The notes beneath the pieces are model-generated. The model was not told where the DNA came from. It did not search any database and saw only the letters and a list, made by a program, of their open reading frames with translations. The translations under genes were made by a program, and so were the position numbers. Below are positions 39,820 through 48,847 of a DNA stretch of 64,000 nt, in pieces. Origin of the DNA: CAVTLG01 sp963735495 (GTDB taxonomy: Bacteria; Chloroflexota; Ktedonobacteria; Ktedonobacterales; Ktedonobacteraceae). The stretch lies in contig CAVTLG010000002.1 in assembly GCA_963735495.1 (NCBI GenBank), positions 1,736,001 through 1,800,000 of the forward strand. Reading direction: 5' to 3'. Each line of letters opens with the position of its first letter. Positions within the stretch are counted from its first letter, which is position 1.

Positions 39820-40467
39820 ATGTCAAATAAGACCAGGGCCATTGAAGACGAGAAAGGTTTTTCTGAGGCTTCGTCAAGCGAAAAACCAGCGGTGCGGCTT
39901 GCACACCTGATTTCTGTTGTCACAAATCCTTTATTTGTTGCCTTGCCTACATCCTTGCTTGTCGCGCTCTATTCGGCGCCGGACGTGCTGCATGCCTTGC
40001 TCTGGTGGGTTGTTACGGTGGTGGGTATGAGTGTTGCGCCTTTCCTTTTTATTCGGCGTGGCGTGGCGCGTGGACACTATAGTGATCCGCATGTGAGTAT
40101 CCGTGAGCAGCGTTTTGTGCCTTTGTTGTTTGCGCTCGGGTGCACAATAATAGTGTTTATCCTTTTGTTAGCCTTGCATGCATCAAACGCTCTCATTGCT
40201 ACAGTAGTAGCCGTACTCGTCGTTGGTGTGATCACCATCGTGATTACGAGATATTGGAAAATCAGTTTGCATCTTGTGGGCATGGCTGGATCTGTTACCG
40301 TACTTGTACTGATTTTTGGGCCGCTTTGCCTGCTTTTGTCGCCGCTGGTTGTGCTTGTGGGTTGGGCACGTTGGCAGGTTCGTGCCCATACGCTGCTGCA
40401 AGCCCTGGCTGGAACTGTCCTCGCCGTCAGTGTCACGATTGGCATGTGCAAACTTTTCGGCATCTAA
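39820..40467 (+). CDS. Polytopic membrane protein, PAP2-like
   Basis: A 215-residue integral membrane protein with about six hydrophobic segments. The order of motifs ('RLAHLISVVTNPLFVALPTS', 'SIREQRFVPLLFALG', 'KISLHLVGMAGSVTVLVLIF', 'LVGWARWQVRAHTLLQALAG') resembles divergent PAP2-like membrane proteins of Chloroflexi and cyanobacteria in which the classical catalytic residues are only partly kept. Enzymatic activity is uncertain. The alpha/beta hydrolase follows after at most ~75 nt in the same direction. Confidence 0.6.
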   Translation: MSNKTRAIEDEKGFSEASSSEKPAVRLAHLISVVTNPLFVALPTSLLVALYSAPDVLHALLWWVVTVVGMSVAPFLFIRRGVARGHYSDPHVSIREQRFVPLLFALGCTIIVFILLLALHASNALIATVVAVLVVGVITIVITRYWKISLHLVGMAGSVTVLVLIFGPLCLLLSPLVVLVGWARWQVRAHTLLQALAGTVLAVSVTIGMCKLFGI

Positions 40468-40539
40468 GAGATGGTGCAGGGGTCAAGTTGCCGGATATGC
40501 TAAGTTAGGTAGGCGTGCTCAGATTGCGAAAGGTGGTTG

Positions 40540-41287
40540 CATTATCAATATTTCCAGGTGTACCGCCCTGCTAGAGGACTATACAGTGCCCTACCAGGTA
40601 ATCGGCGAAGGCGAGCCGCTGGTGCTAGTGCATGGACTTTCGGCTTCGAGTTACTGGTGGATACGTAATGTGCCCGTGCTTGCACAGCACTATCGGGTGT
40701 ATCTCGTTGATCTGCCGGGCTTTGGAGCGTTGCGTCACCAGCGTCGTCGCTTTGTACTGGCGCAGATGGCTGCCTGGCTATGGCAGTGGATGCAAGCTGT
40801 AGGGCTGGAGCGAGCACATTTCATCGGCCATTCGATGGGTGGAGCTATCTGCATGCAGCTAGCCGCCGAACGTCCGGCAGTTGTTGTGCGCCTGGTATTA
40901 GTAGCTCCTGCTGTGCTCTCTGAGAAACATTCTATTTTTGGCTATGTCTTACCGCTGCTGCTTGGTATCCGCTACATGACGCCGCGCTTCTTGCCCATTC
41001 TGGCGTACGATGCTATACGTATGGGGCCGTTTACCCTGGTGCGTGCGGTGCATTCTATCATTGTGCATGATATGCGTGAAAAAATGAAGACCATTGCAGC
41101 TCCAACCTTACTGATATGGGGGGAGCATGATACGCTGGTACCATCTGCGCTGGGGTCTGTGCTTGCTCAACAACTAGCTGACGCTCGCCTGCTGATTTTG
41201 CCCCGTGCCGGTCATGTCTGCATGTTTGACGAGGCTCAGGCTTTCAACGTGCAGGTGAGCGCTTTCTTGTATGCTGAGCAGGCATGA
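40540..41287 (+). CDS. Alpha/beta hydrolase (start uncertain)
   Basis: An alpha/beta-fold hydrolase of about 248 residues. The oxyanion-hole motif is 'PLVLVHGLSASSYWW', the nucleophile elbow is 'FIGHSMGGAICM' (Ser), the acid is in 'LLIWGEHDTLVPS' (Asp) and the catalytic His is in 'LPRAGHVCMFDE'. Substrate unknown. No ATG lies in frame between the preceding gene and the domain. An ATT at 40540 is 6 nt after 'gaaaggtgg', and CTG 40568 or GTG 40585 are alternatives. An out-of-frame ATG at 40471 suggests a possible lost frame. The frame is technically open back to 40316, inside the previous gene. Confidence 0.8.
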
Positions 41288-41292
41288 ACAAA

Positions 41293-42696
41293 TTACAGGA
41301 CAATATTGCGCTGGAACAGGTCGCTCAACGCTTTTACGCGTGGTTCGTGCTGCCATTTCTCTTGCATATGCTCATAGATCGTACATGCCTCGTTATAACG
41401 CAAGCTACTGCCTAGCGTCATAGCCGAGGTTGCGGCCCGCTCGATGAGGTCGCACGTCTGCTCCATGTTGTTCAGCGCGAGAGATGTTGCCGCCTTGTGA
41501 ACGGTGATCTCTACGCGATAAGGGTCAGCTGCGGCAGGCATGATCTGGTCGGTTTTAGCGAAGGCTTTCCATGCTTGTTGTGGTTGCGCTAAATGCAGAT
41601 GCACCAATCCTTCAAGATTGTAGAGCGTGAGCCAGCGAAAATGGGTATACGAGAAGTGCGCATCGGCTTCAGGCTGCTCTGGGAAGATCTCTTTGGCGCG
41701 TTTAAGGTAGTCGAGCGCTACCTCCTGTTCCTGGCGGTGAGCATGCGCCTCTGCCAGGCCGGCATAGAGATAGCCCTGTAAAAGTGGTGAGCTGCCTTTT
41801 TGATACTGCATAGCTTTCTCGTAGGTCTGTAAGCGCTGCTCCGAGCGCTGCAAACAGAAATAGACATAGGCCTGGCGGACAGTCGCGGCCAATTGTAAAT
41901 CTGTATTCTCTGCCATCCGTCCGTAATGGGCGGCGTCTTGCGTATATTTGAGCGAGGTGCCGAAGTCCTGTCGCTGGAGTGCCAGGAGATAGCCTAGCTG
42001 GCAGAGCTGCGATGTCAGGTGCGCGGCTCTTTTTTGGTATTGTGGCACCTGTGTCAGGCGCAAGAGTGGTGCAAGATAGCCGGGCAGGACGGTATTTAGT
42101 TCTGTGAAGCCGCCCTCAAAATAGAGTTGCCAGCACAGAGGTATGTTGACCGTACTTAATGCCAGTATCTCCTCTGGATGGAGCATGACCGGGTGTTTGT
42201 CTTGCATTAGTCCAAGTACCGCTGCTGGTGTGCTGATGAGCAGAGAAACAGCTTTCCGCCGCGAGACCCCTTCACTTCCATCTTTCGTACGCTGTACCGG
42301 ATTCATGTCGTCAAGACTCCTTCTTGCCTGTTCGAGGCAGGCCAATGTTTCAAATGGTGGATGTGTACCTTTGCTATCTACGGTTGCCTTTAAGGGAGAT
42401 GTAACGCCTGGGTTTGTTTGTGTTGGTGTTGTGGTGTTGTCGATTGCTGGTGTTGGTTGTAGGCTGGCCTTGTCGCGCCGCCTTTTTACCAGCATGGTAG
42501 GAGCAAAACCTAGTTCATCAGGAGACATCACGAAGGTCCGGCAGAGTTGATCGAGCGTCTCAAACTGTGGAGCCTGTAACCCGCGCTCCCAGCGGTTAAA
42601 GGTGTTGACGCTGACTCCCACTTTTTCACTGGCGACTTTCACACTCCATCTGCGTTGTAATCTGGCAGCTTCTAGCTTTTTGTTGGGTTCCACCAC
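41293..42696 (-). CDS. XRE-family regulator with TPR-like domain
   Basis: A 467-residue regulator. Residues 1-65 are an XRE/Cro helix-turn-helix: 'SVKVASEKVGVSVNTFNRWE' is the DNA-binding helix pair. A Thr/Pro-rich linker (~70-125) leads to a helical C-terminal half with tetratricopeptide-like repeats ('QGYLYAGLAEAHAHRQEQEV', 'LYNLEGLVHLHLAQPQQAWK'). The layout recalls peptide-sensing RRNPP-type regulators and the transcription factors common in Ktedonobacter and Streptomyces. The ligand is unknown. It is divergent from a small gene at 42980 with a palindrome between them. Confidence 0.85.
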   Translation of the reverse strand: MVEPNKKLEAARLQRRWSVKVASEKVGVSVNTFNRWERGLQAPQFETLDQLCRTFVMSPDELGFAPTMLVKRRRDKASLQPTPAIDNTTTPTQTNPGVTSPLKATVDSKGTHPPFETLACLEQARRSLDDMNPVQRTKDGSEGVSRRKAVSLLISTPAAVLGLMQDKHPVMLHPEEILALSTVNIPLCWQLYFEGGFTELNTVLPGYLAPLLRLTQVPQYQKRAAHLTSQLCQLGYLLALQRQDFGTSLKYTQDAAHYGRMAENTDLQLAATVRQAYVYFCLQRSEQRLQTYEKAMQYQKGSSPLLQGYLYAGLAEAHAHRQEQEVALDYLKRAKEIFPEQPEADAHFSYTHFRWLTLYNLEGLVHLHLAQPQQAWKAFAKTDQIMPAAADPYRVEITVHKAATSLALNNMEQTCDLIERAATSAMTLGSSLRYNEACTIYEHMQEKWQHEPRVKALSDLFQRNIVL

Positions 42697-42853
42697 ACAA
42701 TCTCCTCGCTTCCTCCTTGCATATGCTCACAATGTAAATAACATGATATTTACTATGTATGGATAGTATGAATGAAAAAGGAGCCAATTGTCAATCATAA
42801 AACTCTAGACGTGATAAAACGATAGACAATGGTAGCTATTTGATAAATCGAGT

Positions 42854-42873
42854 AACTTTGTTCCGACAAAGTT
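42854..42873. promoter_or_regulatory. Perfect palindrome, candidate operator
   Basis: 'aactttgt' and 'acaaagtt' form an 8-bp perfect inverted repeat around 'tccg'. It lies in the 283-nt divergent region between the XRE regulator and the small gene at 42980, about 105 nt upstream of the latter. A position close to a possible -10 ('tatacctatac') fits an operator, perhaps for the adjacent regulator (inference). Confidence 0.5.
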
Positions 42874-42979
42874 GTATACCTATACATGAGAGTAAGGTAC
42901 ATAGATCTTATTTCAATAGAGGAGGGAAACGGGTATAAACGGTAGAGCGATTGTTGTCTTTGCACGAAAGGAGATGTGT

Positions 42980-43210
42980 ATGGATAAGAGTGTGAGTGAG
43001 GTCGCTCGTTTACGTCAACAGATCGCAGATGAGCTAGAGGCGATGCAGCGCGGTTTCAAGGGCTTTGCAGCCGGCGTTGCGCGTCACGAGTTCATTCAGG
43101 CCCGTATGGAACGCATCGGAGGTAGCCAGGAGGAACTGGCGGAGTATGTTGGTCAGGATGATGCCGCGACAATGGTCTGCAAACTCTACATCGACACGAT
43201 GCGCCCGTAG
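42980..43210 (+). CDS. Small hypothetical protein
   Basis: A 76-residue polar helical protein with no family I can name ('EVARLRQQIADELEAMQRGF', 'RMERIGGSQEELAEYVGQDD'). It looks real: 'aaaggagat' lies 4-5 nt before ATG 42980, and codon use is normal for the region. Gly-Gly-Ser-Gln-Glu-Glu-Leu-Ala vaguely resembles the first helix of a helix-turn-helix but no second helix follows. Confidence 0.65.
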   Translation: MDKSVSEVARLRQQIADELEAMQRGFKGFAAGVARHEFIQARMERIGGSQEELAEYVGQDDAATMVCKLYIDTMRP

Positions 43211-43264
43211 GTATCAGGTTCTTCTGCATGGTGCGCTTTGAGATCATGTTAATCATTCGAGGAC

Positions 43265-43373
43265 AAGCGGGTAGGGGCGTCACCTTGCGTGCGCCCCGGG
43301 CCTCACGAGAACCCCTCCCGGATCTCTCTGAACACCCACCAGGGCGGTCGCCAGGACACGCCCCTACCCGCTT
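43265..43373 (-). repeat. Hairpin repeat family B, copy 2
   Basis: A 109-nt copy in reverse orientation, opening with 'aagcgggtaggggcgtcacc' and closing with 'acgcccctacccgctt'. The outer 16-nt ends pair perfectly. It carries about 40 extra bases in the loop side ('cctcacgagaacccctcccg' region) compared with copy 3. Confidence 0.9.
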
Positions 43374-43454
43374 ACCGACGAAACTCTGCTGTTCTTACGT
43401 TCGCGCTCACCCATCCCCGCAAGCCCGAAGAGTTAGCATTGTTTTGTGCAGAGG

Positions 43455-46160
43455 TCAGTGCGCCATGAAGCGTTGCCAGAAGAGATGCATGCGTTCGCGC
43501 AAGGGGGTATGTTCCGGCTTACGCAAATAGGGGTCACTTTCCCAGAGGCGTGCAGCGAGCGTACGTGCGCGTTCGATCAACGCTGTATCGCTCAGGTCGG
43601 CGACCTGCATTTCTGGCATACCGCTCTGGCGTACACCCACAAAATCGCCGGGACCCCGCAGTCGCAGGTCCTCCTCTGCCAGGCGAAAGCCGTCGTTAGT
43701 TTCCTGGAAGACGCCCAGGCGGTCCTGGGCCTGTATACTGGCGTCGGCGCTTAGCACATAGCAGAAAGATTGGTGTTTCCCGCGTCCCACGCGTCCACGA
43801 AACTGGTGCAGTTGTGAAAGGCCGAAGCGATCAGCGTCTTCAATGATCATCACCGTAGCATTTGGCACGTCGATACCCACTTCAATCACCGAAGTCGCCA
43901 CCAGGATATCGAGTTCGTGGTCGCGGAAGCGACGCATAGTCAGGTCTTTCTCGGTTGTCTTCATGCCGCCGTGGAGCAGTCCCAGGCGCAAATTGGGAAA
44001 GACCTCGCGCTGTAAACGTTCATATTCGCTGGTGGCGGCCTTGACCGCCAACGATTTAAATTCCTCGATCAAGGGACAAATGATAAAAGCCTGCCGTCCT
44101 TCGGCGACCTCGTGGATGATCGTCGCGTACGACTCGTTGCGACGTGTACCCATCAGCCAGCGCGTGATGATCTTCTGCCGACCCGGTGGGAGTTGGTCAA
44201 TGGCGGAGACGTCCAGGTCTCCATAGAGCGTCAATGCCAATGTGCGCGGAATGGGCGTGGCAGTCATTACGAGCATGTGTGGGTGATTGCCCTTCTGGCG
44301 CAGGGCATCGCGTTGCTCCACGCCAAAGCGATGCTGCTCATCCACGATGACCAGTCCCAACTTCTGGAAGATGACATCATCTTGAATCAAAGCGTGGGTA
44401 CCAATGGCCACCGCGGCCTGACCACTCTCCAATGCCATGCGGCCTGCTGTCCGTTCGCGCTGCTTCAGACTGCCCGTCAGTAGTACTGTATGCATACCGA
44501 ACGGTTCGAGCATGGCACTGATGCTGCGTGAGTGCTGCTCGGCGAGCAGTTCGGTGGGGGCCATAATCGCGCCTTGATAGCCATTAAGCGCGGCCATCAA
44601 CAGCGCGGCGGCTGCGACCGCCGTTTTTCCAGCGCCGACATCGCCTTGTAGCAGACGACTCATGGGCTTACTCTGCGCGAGATCGGCGAATATTTCACAG
44701 ATCACGCGTCGTTGTGCGTTGGTGAACGAGAAAGGCAATGTTGCCTCGAATGGCTGATCGGTGGCAATAACCGACCAGAGCGTTTGACCTGAGGGCACAA
44801 TGGTGTCTCTCTGTAAGCCTGGTGCTTGCTCTGTCTGCTCGGATGCGGGAGGATCAACAAAAATTCTGGCGAGATCAATCGTAAAGGCGTTGCCCTGTTG
44901 CGCCTCACGTTGCCAGCGGCTGCGTCTTTCTTGCATGCCTAGCTGGATCAAAAACAGTTCGTCGAAGGCCAGGCGCTGATGGGCCGCTGCGCGCATGGTC
45001 TCGTTGTCTGGATAATGCATCTGCGCGATAGCTTCGGGTAATGGGAGCAGTTGTCCTGCCGAGCGTATCGACATGGGCAGATGCTCGGGAACCATCTGCG
45101 CATAGCGATCCACGACCCACTTGGTAAAGCGGCGCAGGGTCTTGGCGTGCAGACCCTCTGTGAGCGGATAGATCGGGACCAGGCGTCCAGTGCTCAGCAG
45201 GTCCCCTTGTTCTGGTAGTTCATGACTGCGCACCGAAAATTCGACTCTGTTCCCGAAACGCTGCTTGATACCTGTGACGACGAGATAGGAACCTTTCGCG
45301 GCCTCTAGCTGCTTGAAGAGATAGCCCTGGTTGAACCAGGAGACGGACAGTTTGCCTTTTTCATCAGAGATCGTGGCCGTGACACGCGTACGACCATTGC
45401 TGGTGCGCTGCAATTTAACGTCCCAGATCAAACCCATAGTTGTCGTCAGCTCGTTGAAGGGGATCTGGTCGATTTTGGTGAGTTTGCTGTAGTCGCGGTG
45501 TTCGCGTGGAAAATAAAAGAGCAGATCACGCACGCTGCGGATACCCAGACTATGCAGGCGTGTCGCTACCGTAGGACCTACGCCGGGTACCGCTGTGATA
45601 TCGGCGCTGAGCAGCGTGAGCGCGGTATGACCCTGTGACATGCCAGCTTCCAGGCGTACCTGATTTTGTGGCGGCGGCGGCGGATTTTGCAGAGGACGGA
45701 GTTCAGTGTCTGTCGTTTGTGTCTGGGCCGCTTCAGGTGTGGTTTTGCTGGCTTGATCCGCTACGCGGGCCGTTGTCTGCGTAGTCTTCTGTCGGGATGT
45801 TCTCTCGGTGTGAGCAGGACTTTGCGCGGCAGGAGCCTGTGAGGCTGCGCTGGCGGTAGCAGGCTCTTTGCCATCCATTTCATTCAGGATGGCTAGAGCT
45901 GCGCGTAGACTGGCCGCTCGTTGCATCGGGTCCTGTTGGCGATAGCCTTGCAGGTGCTCGACAAAACGATGAACAGGACCTGCGTCCAGCCCGCCTTTTT
46001 GACAGATCGTATTGGTCTCATCGTACCAGCGCGCGGTAAATGCTTCCAGTCCTCCCGGGCGGATAGCCTGGTCCTGGTGATTGGTACGCTGTTCATATTG
46101 TAAGACTTTACGCGCCCGCTCCACGTAGGAAGTGAGCGTAGCTGTATTCTGATTAGGCAT
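43455..46160 (-). CDS. recG: ATP-dependent DNA helicase RecG
   Basis: A 901-residue RecG, which remodels stalled replication forks and Holliday junctions. Residues ~1-190 are a helical/low-complexity extension common in Chloroflexi RecG. A 'VPGVGPTVATRLHSLGIRSV' wedge start and an OB-fold lead to helicase motifs: 'LLQGDVGAGKTAVAAAALLM' (I), 'VDEQHRFGVEQR' (DExH II), 'MTATPIPRTLA' (III), then 'LLHGGMKTTEKDLTMRRF', 'ATSVIEVGIDVPNATVMIIE' and 'QLHQFRGRVGRG' (VI). Length and motifs are complete. Confidence 0.97.
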   Translation of the reverse strand: MPNQNTATLTSYVERARKVLQYEQRTNHQDQAIRPGGLEAFTARWYDETNTICQKGGLDAGPVHRFVEHLQGYRQQDPMQRAASLRAALAILNEMDGKEPATASAASQAPAAQSPAHTERTSRQKTTQTTARVADQASKTTPEAAQTQTTDTELRPLQNPPPPPQNQVRLEAGMSQGHTALTLLSADITAVPGVGPTVATRLHSLGIRSVRDLLFYFPREHRDYSKLTKIDQIPFNELTTTMGLIWDVKLQRTSNGRTRVTATISDEKGKLSVSWFNQGYLFKQLEAAKGSYLVVTGIKQRFGNRVEFSVRSHELPEQGDLLSTGRLVPIYPLTEGLHAKTLRRFTKWVVDRYAQMVPEHLPMSIRSAGQLLPLPEAIAQMHYPDNETMRAAAHQRLAFDELFLIQLGMQERRSRWQREAQQGNAFTIDLARIFVDPPASEQTEQAPGLQRDTIVPSGQTLWSVIATDQPFEATLPFSFTNAQRRVICEIFADLAQSKPMSRLLQGDVGAGKTAVAAAALLMAALNGYQGAIMAPTELLAEQHSRSISAMLEPFGMHTVLLTGSLKQRERTAGRMALESGQAAVAIGTHALIQDDVIFQKLGLVIVDEQHRFGVEQRDALRQKGNHPHMLVMTATPIPRTLALTLYGDLDVSAIDQLPPGRQKIITRWLMGTRRNESYATIIHEVAEGRQAFIICPLIEEFKSLAVKAATSEYERLQREVFPNLRLGLLHGGMKTTEKDLTMRRFRDHELDILVATSVIEVGIDVPNATVMIIEDADRFGLSQLHQFRGRVGRGKHQSFCYVLSADASIQAQDRLGVFQETNDGFRLAEEDLRLRGPGDFVGVRQSGMPEMQVADLSDTALIERARTLAARLWESDPYLRKPEHTPLRERMHLFWQRFMAH

Positions 46161-46274
46161 AAAATTACTGCAAATGCTTTGCTACTCGAAGATTAACGTT
46201 CAGCGTTCATCATAGAGGGTAATTGGAACAGGTGTCAAGAGGTCTTCCTTATCGGTTCTCTGTCCTTGAGGGGG

Positions 46275-46343
46275 AAACGGGGTAGGGGCGTCACCTCGCG
46301 TGCGCCCCCGGGGCGATCGCCAGGACACGCCCCTACCCCGTTT
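46275..46343 (-). repeat. Hairpin repeat family B, copy 3
   Basis: The most compact copy (69 nt), opening with 'aaacggggtaggggcgtcac' and closing with 'acgcccctaccccgttt'. The outer 17 nt pair perfectly, and the inner part also pairs partly ('gcgatcgc'). It sits in the gap between recG and the ArsA-like gene. Confidence 0.9.
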
Positions 46344-46373
46344 GCCGACGTTGCCTCTGGAAAGACCCTCCCT

Positions 46374-47555
46374 TTACGCGGATTTATCGGTCTGTTCTGA
46401 GGGGGCGGTAAAGTGTATTTCCAGGGCATTATCGACAAATTTTGCCACTATAGCCTCCTGGCTGGCGAGTACCGAGGGGAGCGTGATTTCGCGCTTGAAG
46501 TTTCCAATCTCGATAATCATCTCGTCGCCCTTCTTCGTCATCAACACTTTATCCATCTCCACGTGCGGCAGCGGCAGGCGCAAGATATAGCTGTCATCCT
46601 GGCGTATAATTTCCTGAATAGGTCCGTGATGAAAAACCTGTGTGGGATCTGTATCGCCGAAGATCGTCTCTGCTAGCTGGCCGAGTTGAGAAATGCCCAG
46701 AATCTCATTCGACTGGTAGGGCGCTTCCCAGATAGGAAGTGGTGCGAACGTCTGGTGGATGCGTTGACGCAGTTTCTCCTGGTTGCGGTAGAGGTCCTGC
46801 ATAAAGGTATCCTGGTACTCGCCTGGCTGGATGACGCGGTTGCAGACGACGGCGTCGATGGGGTAGCCGAAGAGCGCGAGGTAGGTCTCAGCGCGCAGTG
46901 CTTCTTTGATAACCATGCGTTCGGGATTCACCACGGGCCGGTAAGAGCTGATTTCGGCATCCGTCAACACCTCGTGCAGAGCTTTGACGCGTCCACTGAG
47001 CTTTTGCACGGCGTCCAGAAGCTCGGTCGTCGGCAGAAATGTCTTGATCAATGGTCGGGCCAGATTGAGAATGCCGCCTTGCAGGTGCGAGATGCGGCTG
47101 GCGTACCATTGGAACGTATCCGGCATGCTGAGGAGACGGACGGTTTCGCCCGTGGGAGCTGCGTCGATAATGACAACGTCGAAGTTTCCCTCGCGCGCGT
47201 TGCGGTAGATGTTGATGAGACTCACTATCTCGTCCATACCCGGAATGAGTGCCAGCTCCTCGGCGATTACCGCGTCAATCCCTTGCTTGCGCAATGTTTT
47301 GGTCATGGATTCCTGGAGTTTGCCCCAACCCTGCCGCATTTCATCCAGGACGTTTACTTCCTGGGCCCATAGGTTGGTTGCCAGTTCTTTGGGTTCTGAA
47401 GTGAGGTTGACCTGCAAACAGTCGGCTAGACTATGTGCCAGGTCGGTACTTACCACCAGTGTGCGTTTGCCAAGCGTGGCGGAGCGCACTGCAGTCGCGG
47501 CAGAAATGGTTGTTTTACCAACCCCGCCTTTGCCAAGATAAAGAATGATGCGCAT
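46374..47555 (-). CDS. ArsA/Get3-family ATPase
   Basis: A 393-residue ATPase of the ArsA/TRC40 family. The deviant Walker A is 'LGKGGVGKTT' (7-16), the A'/switch regions include 'VVSTDLAHSLADCLQV' and 'DVVIIDAAPTGETVRLLSMP', and the C-terminal ~80 residues form an Hsp20/alpha-crystallin-like domain ('SYILRLPLPHVEMDKVLMTK', 'DEMIIEIGNFKREITLPS'), known in bacterial ArsA-like proteins of photosynthetic and Chloroflexi lineages. No arsB, arsR or other arsenic gene is near, so a chaperone or membrane-targeting role is more likely than arsenite export (inference). Confidence 0.88.
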   Translation of the reverse strand: MRIILYLGKGGVGKTTISAATAVRSATLGKRTLVVSTDLAHSLADCLQVNLTSEPKELATNLWAQEVNVLDEMRQGWGKLQESMTKTLRKQGIDAVIAEELALIPGMDEIVSLINIYRNAREGNFDVVIIDAAPTGETVRLLSMPDTFQWYASRISHLQGGILNLARPLIKTFLPTTELLDAVQKLSGRVKALHEVLTDAEISSYRPVVNPERMVIKEALRAETYLALFGYPIDAVVCNRVIQPGEYQDTFMQDLYRNQEKLRQRIHQTFAPLPIWEAPYQSNEILGISQLGQLAETIFGDTDPTQVFHHGPIQEIIRQDDSYILRLPLPHVEMDKVLMTKKGDEMIIEIGNFKREITLPSVLASQEAIVAKFVDNALEIHFTAPSEQTDKSA

Positions 47556-47827
47556 AGAATTCCTTATTTTCAGCTACTCACGGGCATTCAAACGTGTCCG
47601 ATACACAACACCCTGAATGCAAGCAAAGATCTTCCCTATGCGGACGTTCCCAGTATGGCTGCTGCAGGCTCAGACATGTTCTGGGATGTTTCCTGCACTG
47701 TGTACGTGGTGTGGTGCTTCATGATGACAGGTCCACACCAACATATACGCAAATGGTAGTGTTCTGGTTTGATCGTCCTAGCCTCCCCGCTAATTCTTCG
47801 GTCTCCATCCTTCCGAGGGAAAACGTT

Positions 47828-47903
47828 GGGAAATGGGGTAGGTGCGTCACCTCGCGTGCGCCCCGGGGGCGGTCGCAAGGACACGCCCCTACCCCATTTC
47901 CCC
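47828..47903 (-). repeat. Hairpin repeat family B, copy 4
   Basis: A 76-nt copy, opening with 'gggaaatggggtaggtgcgt' and closing with 'acgcccctaccccatttccc'. The outer stem differs from copy 3 at paired positions (T/A here for C/G there), so pairing is kept. One position ('ggtaggtgcg') is mismatched. Confidence 0.9.
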
Positions 47904-47956
47904 CGCATGGACGGAGAGCCTAATTCTTCACTAAATAGTTACAACATATATAAAAA

Positions 47957-47990
47957 AAGCCTGCTACCCCTTTTACAGAGTACCAGGCTT
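47957..47990 (-). terminator. Rho-independent terminator
   Basis: On the minus strand 'aagcctggtac' and 'gtagcaggctt' form a stem followed by a seven-T run, about 65 nt after the stop of the small gene at 48056-48268. Confidence 0.8.
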
Positions 47991-48055
47991 ACATAGAGTC
48001 ACAATATACTAAAGATTGTATACAATGCATCGAGTTAATCCATCTACAAGCATAG

Positions 48056-48268
48056 TTACAGATCAATTTTGCCATGTACGACGAGGAGTCTCAGGAACTC
48101 CAGGTGACGTAAGACTTCAACACGGTCGCTTCCTCCGTGTTGATACCACTGCCGCAGCCAGCACAGCGAAATAATCTCGTCCTGGTCAAAGCCATTTTGT
48201 GCGAGCACATCTGTGTCTGTTTCAGCATCATCAATGTTTGTAATCATTTCCAGAGGTTGTGTGTTCAT
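48056..48268 (-). CDS. Small acidic hypothetical protein
   Basis: A 70-residue acidic protein of no recognised family ('ITNIDDAETDTDVLAQNGFD' then 'EIISLCWLRQWYQHGG'). ATG 48268 has 'ggaagga' 6 nt upstream; the in-frame GTG at 48283 overlaps that site and is less likely. A clear terminator follows, which supports expression. Confidence 0.6.
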   Translation of the reverse strand: MNTQPLEMITNIDDAETDTDVLAQNGFDQDEIISLCWLRQWYQHGGSDRVEVLRHLEFLRLLVVHGKIDL

Positions 48269-48847
48269 ATTGTATCCTTCCACCTGCGCCTATGTGGGCG
48301 TTTCAACACTGCCGCCTTCCGCTTGATATAGATATTCCGATTATCTGGTATGAGAAGAGCCACTCTACTAGATTAAGACGCCCAGTCCCTCACTTTTTCA
48401 AATACCTATTTGTGGGCCCCCATATCATTCCCTACCCACCTTGTCTGGCTCTTGGCTAAAGAGTAAGCGGAAAAGCGTTTAGCAGCTAGCTATTTGGCAA
48501 CAGTAAAAGTGTGAAATATTTCACCAGCACGCTGGTGTGCGCTTATATATACTACCGCTACACAGTAGAGGTTATCTATATAAGTCATCTGTCCTAATAT
48601 ACGTTCGAAATCCTCTAAAGGTTCCATCTACGAAGGCCCAATTTACCTACGCAGTAATATCACTTTATTTAACGCTGATTTTTTCGTAGTTTTACGTTCA
48701 ATTTACGTTGACTGCGAGTATCGCTGTGAAAAAAGACGTCGAGACAGGACAAAGGGGGGCATGTCTGTCACCATCTCCAAAAATGTCGCTCGCCGCCCAT
48801 GACGGAAACGTCGGTTTCCCCTCATGGACAGCGAGCCGCCGACAACG
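48269..48847. other. Intergenic region
   Basis: About 580 nt between leuS and the small gene. It holds the leuS terminator at 48789-48835 and presumably the small gene's promoter. A short 'ccagcacgctgg' palindrome at about 48519 has no assigned role. Confidence 0.4.
48789..48835 (-). terminator. leuS terminator
   Basis: A long imperfect hairpin ('ctcgctgtccatgaggggaa' pairing with the reverse arm through 'tcatgggcggcgag', with an 'aaaccgacgttt' apex), followed on the minus strand by 'cgacattttt'. It lies just after the leuS stop. Confidence 0.75.

Larger units (their letters stand above)
47556..48055. other. Intergenic region containing repeat copy 4 and a terminator
   Basis: About 500 nt without a supported gene. 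It contains hairpin repeat copy 4 (47828-47903) and the terminator at 47957-47990. Open frames over the repeat translate its palindromic sequence and are not real. Confidence 0.5.

Noticed and set aside
46374..47555. Arsenic resistance operon based on the ArsA-like ATPase
   Set aside because: No arsR, arsB, arsC or arsD nearby, and the C-terminal Hsp20-like domain fits other ArsA-family roles.
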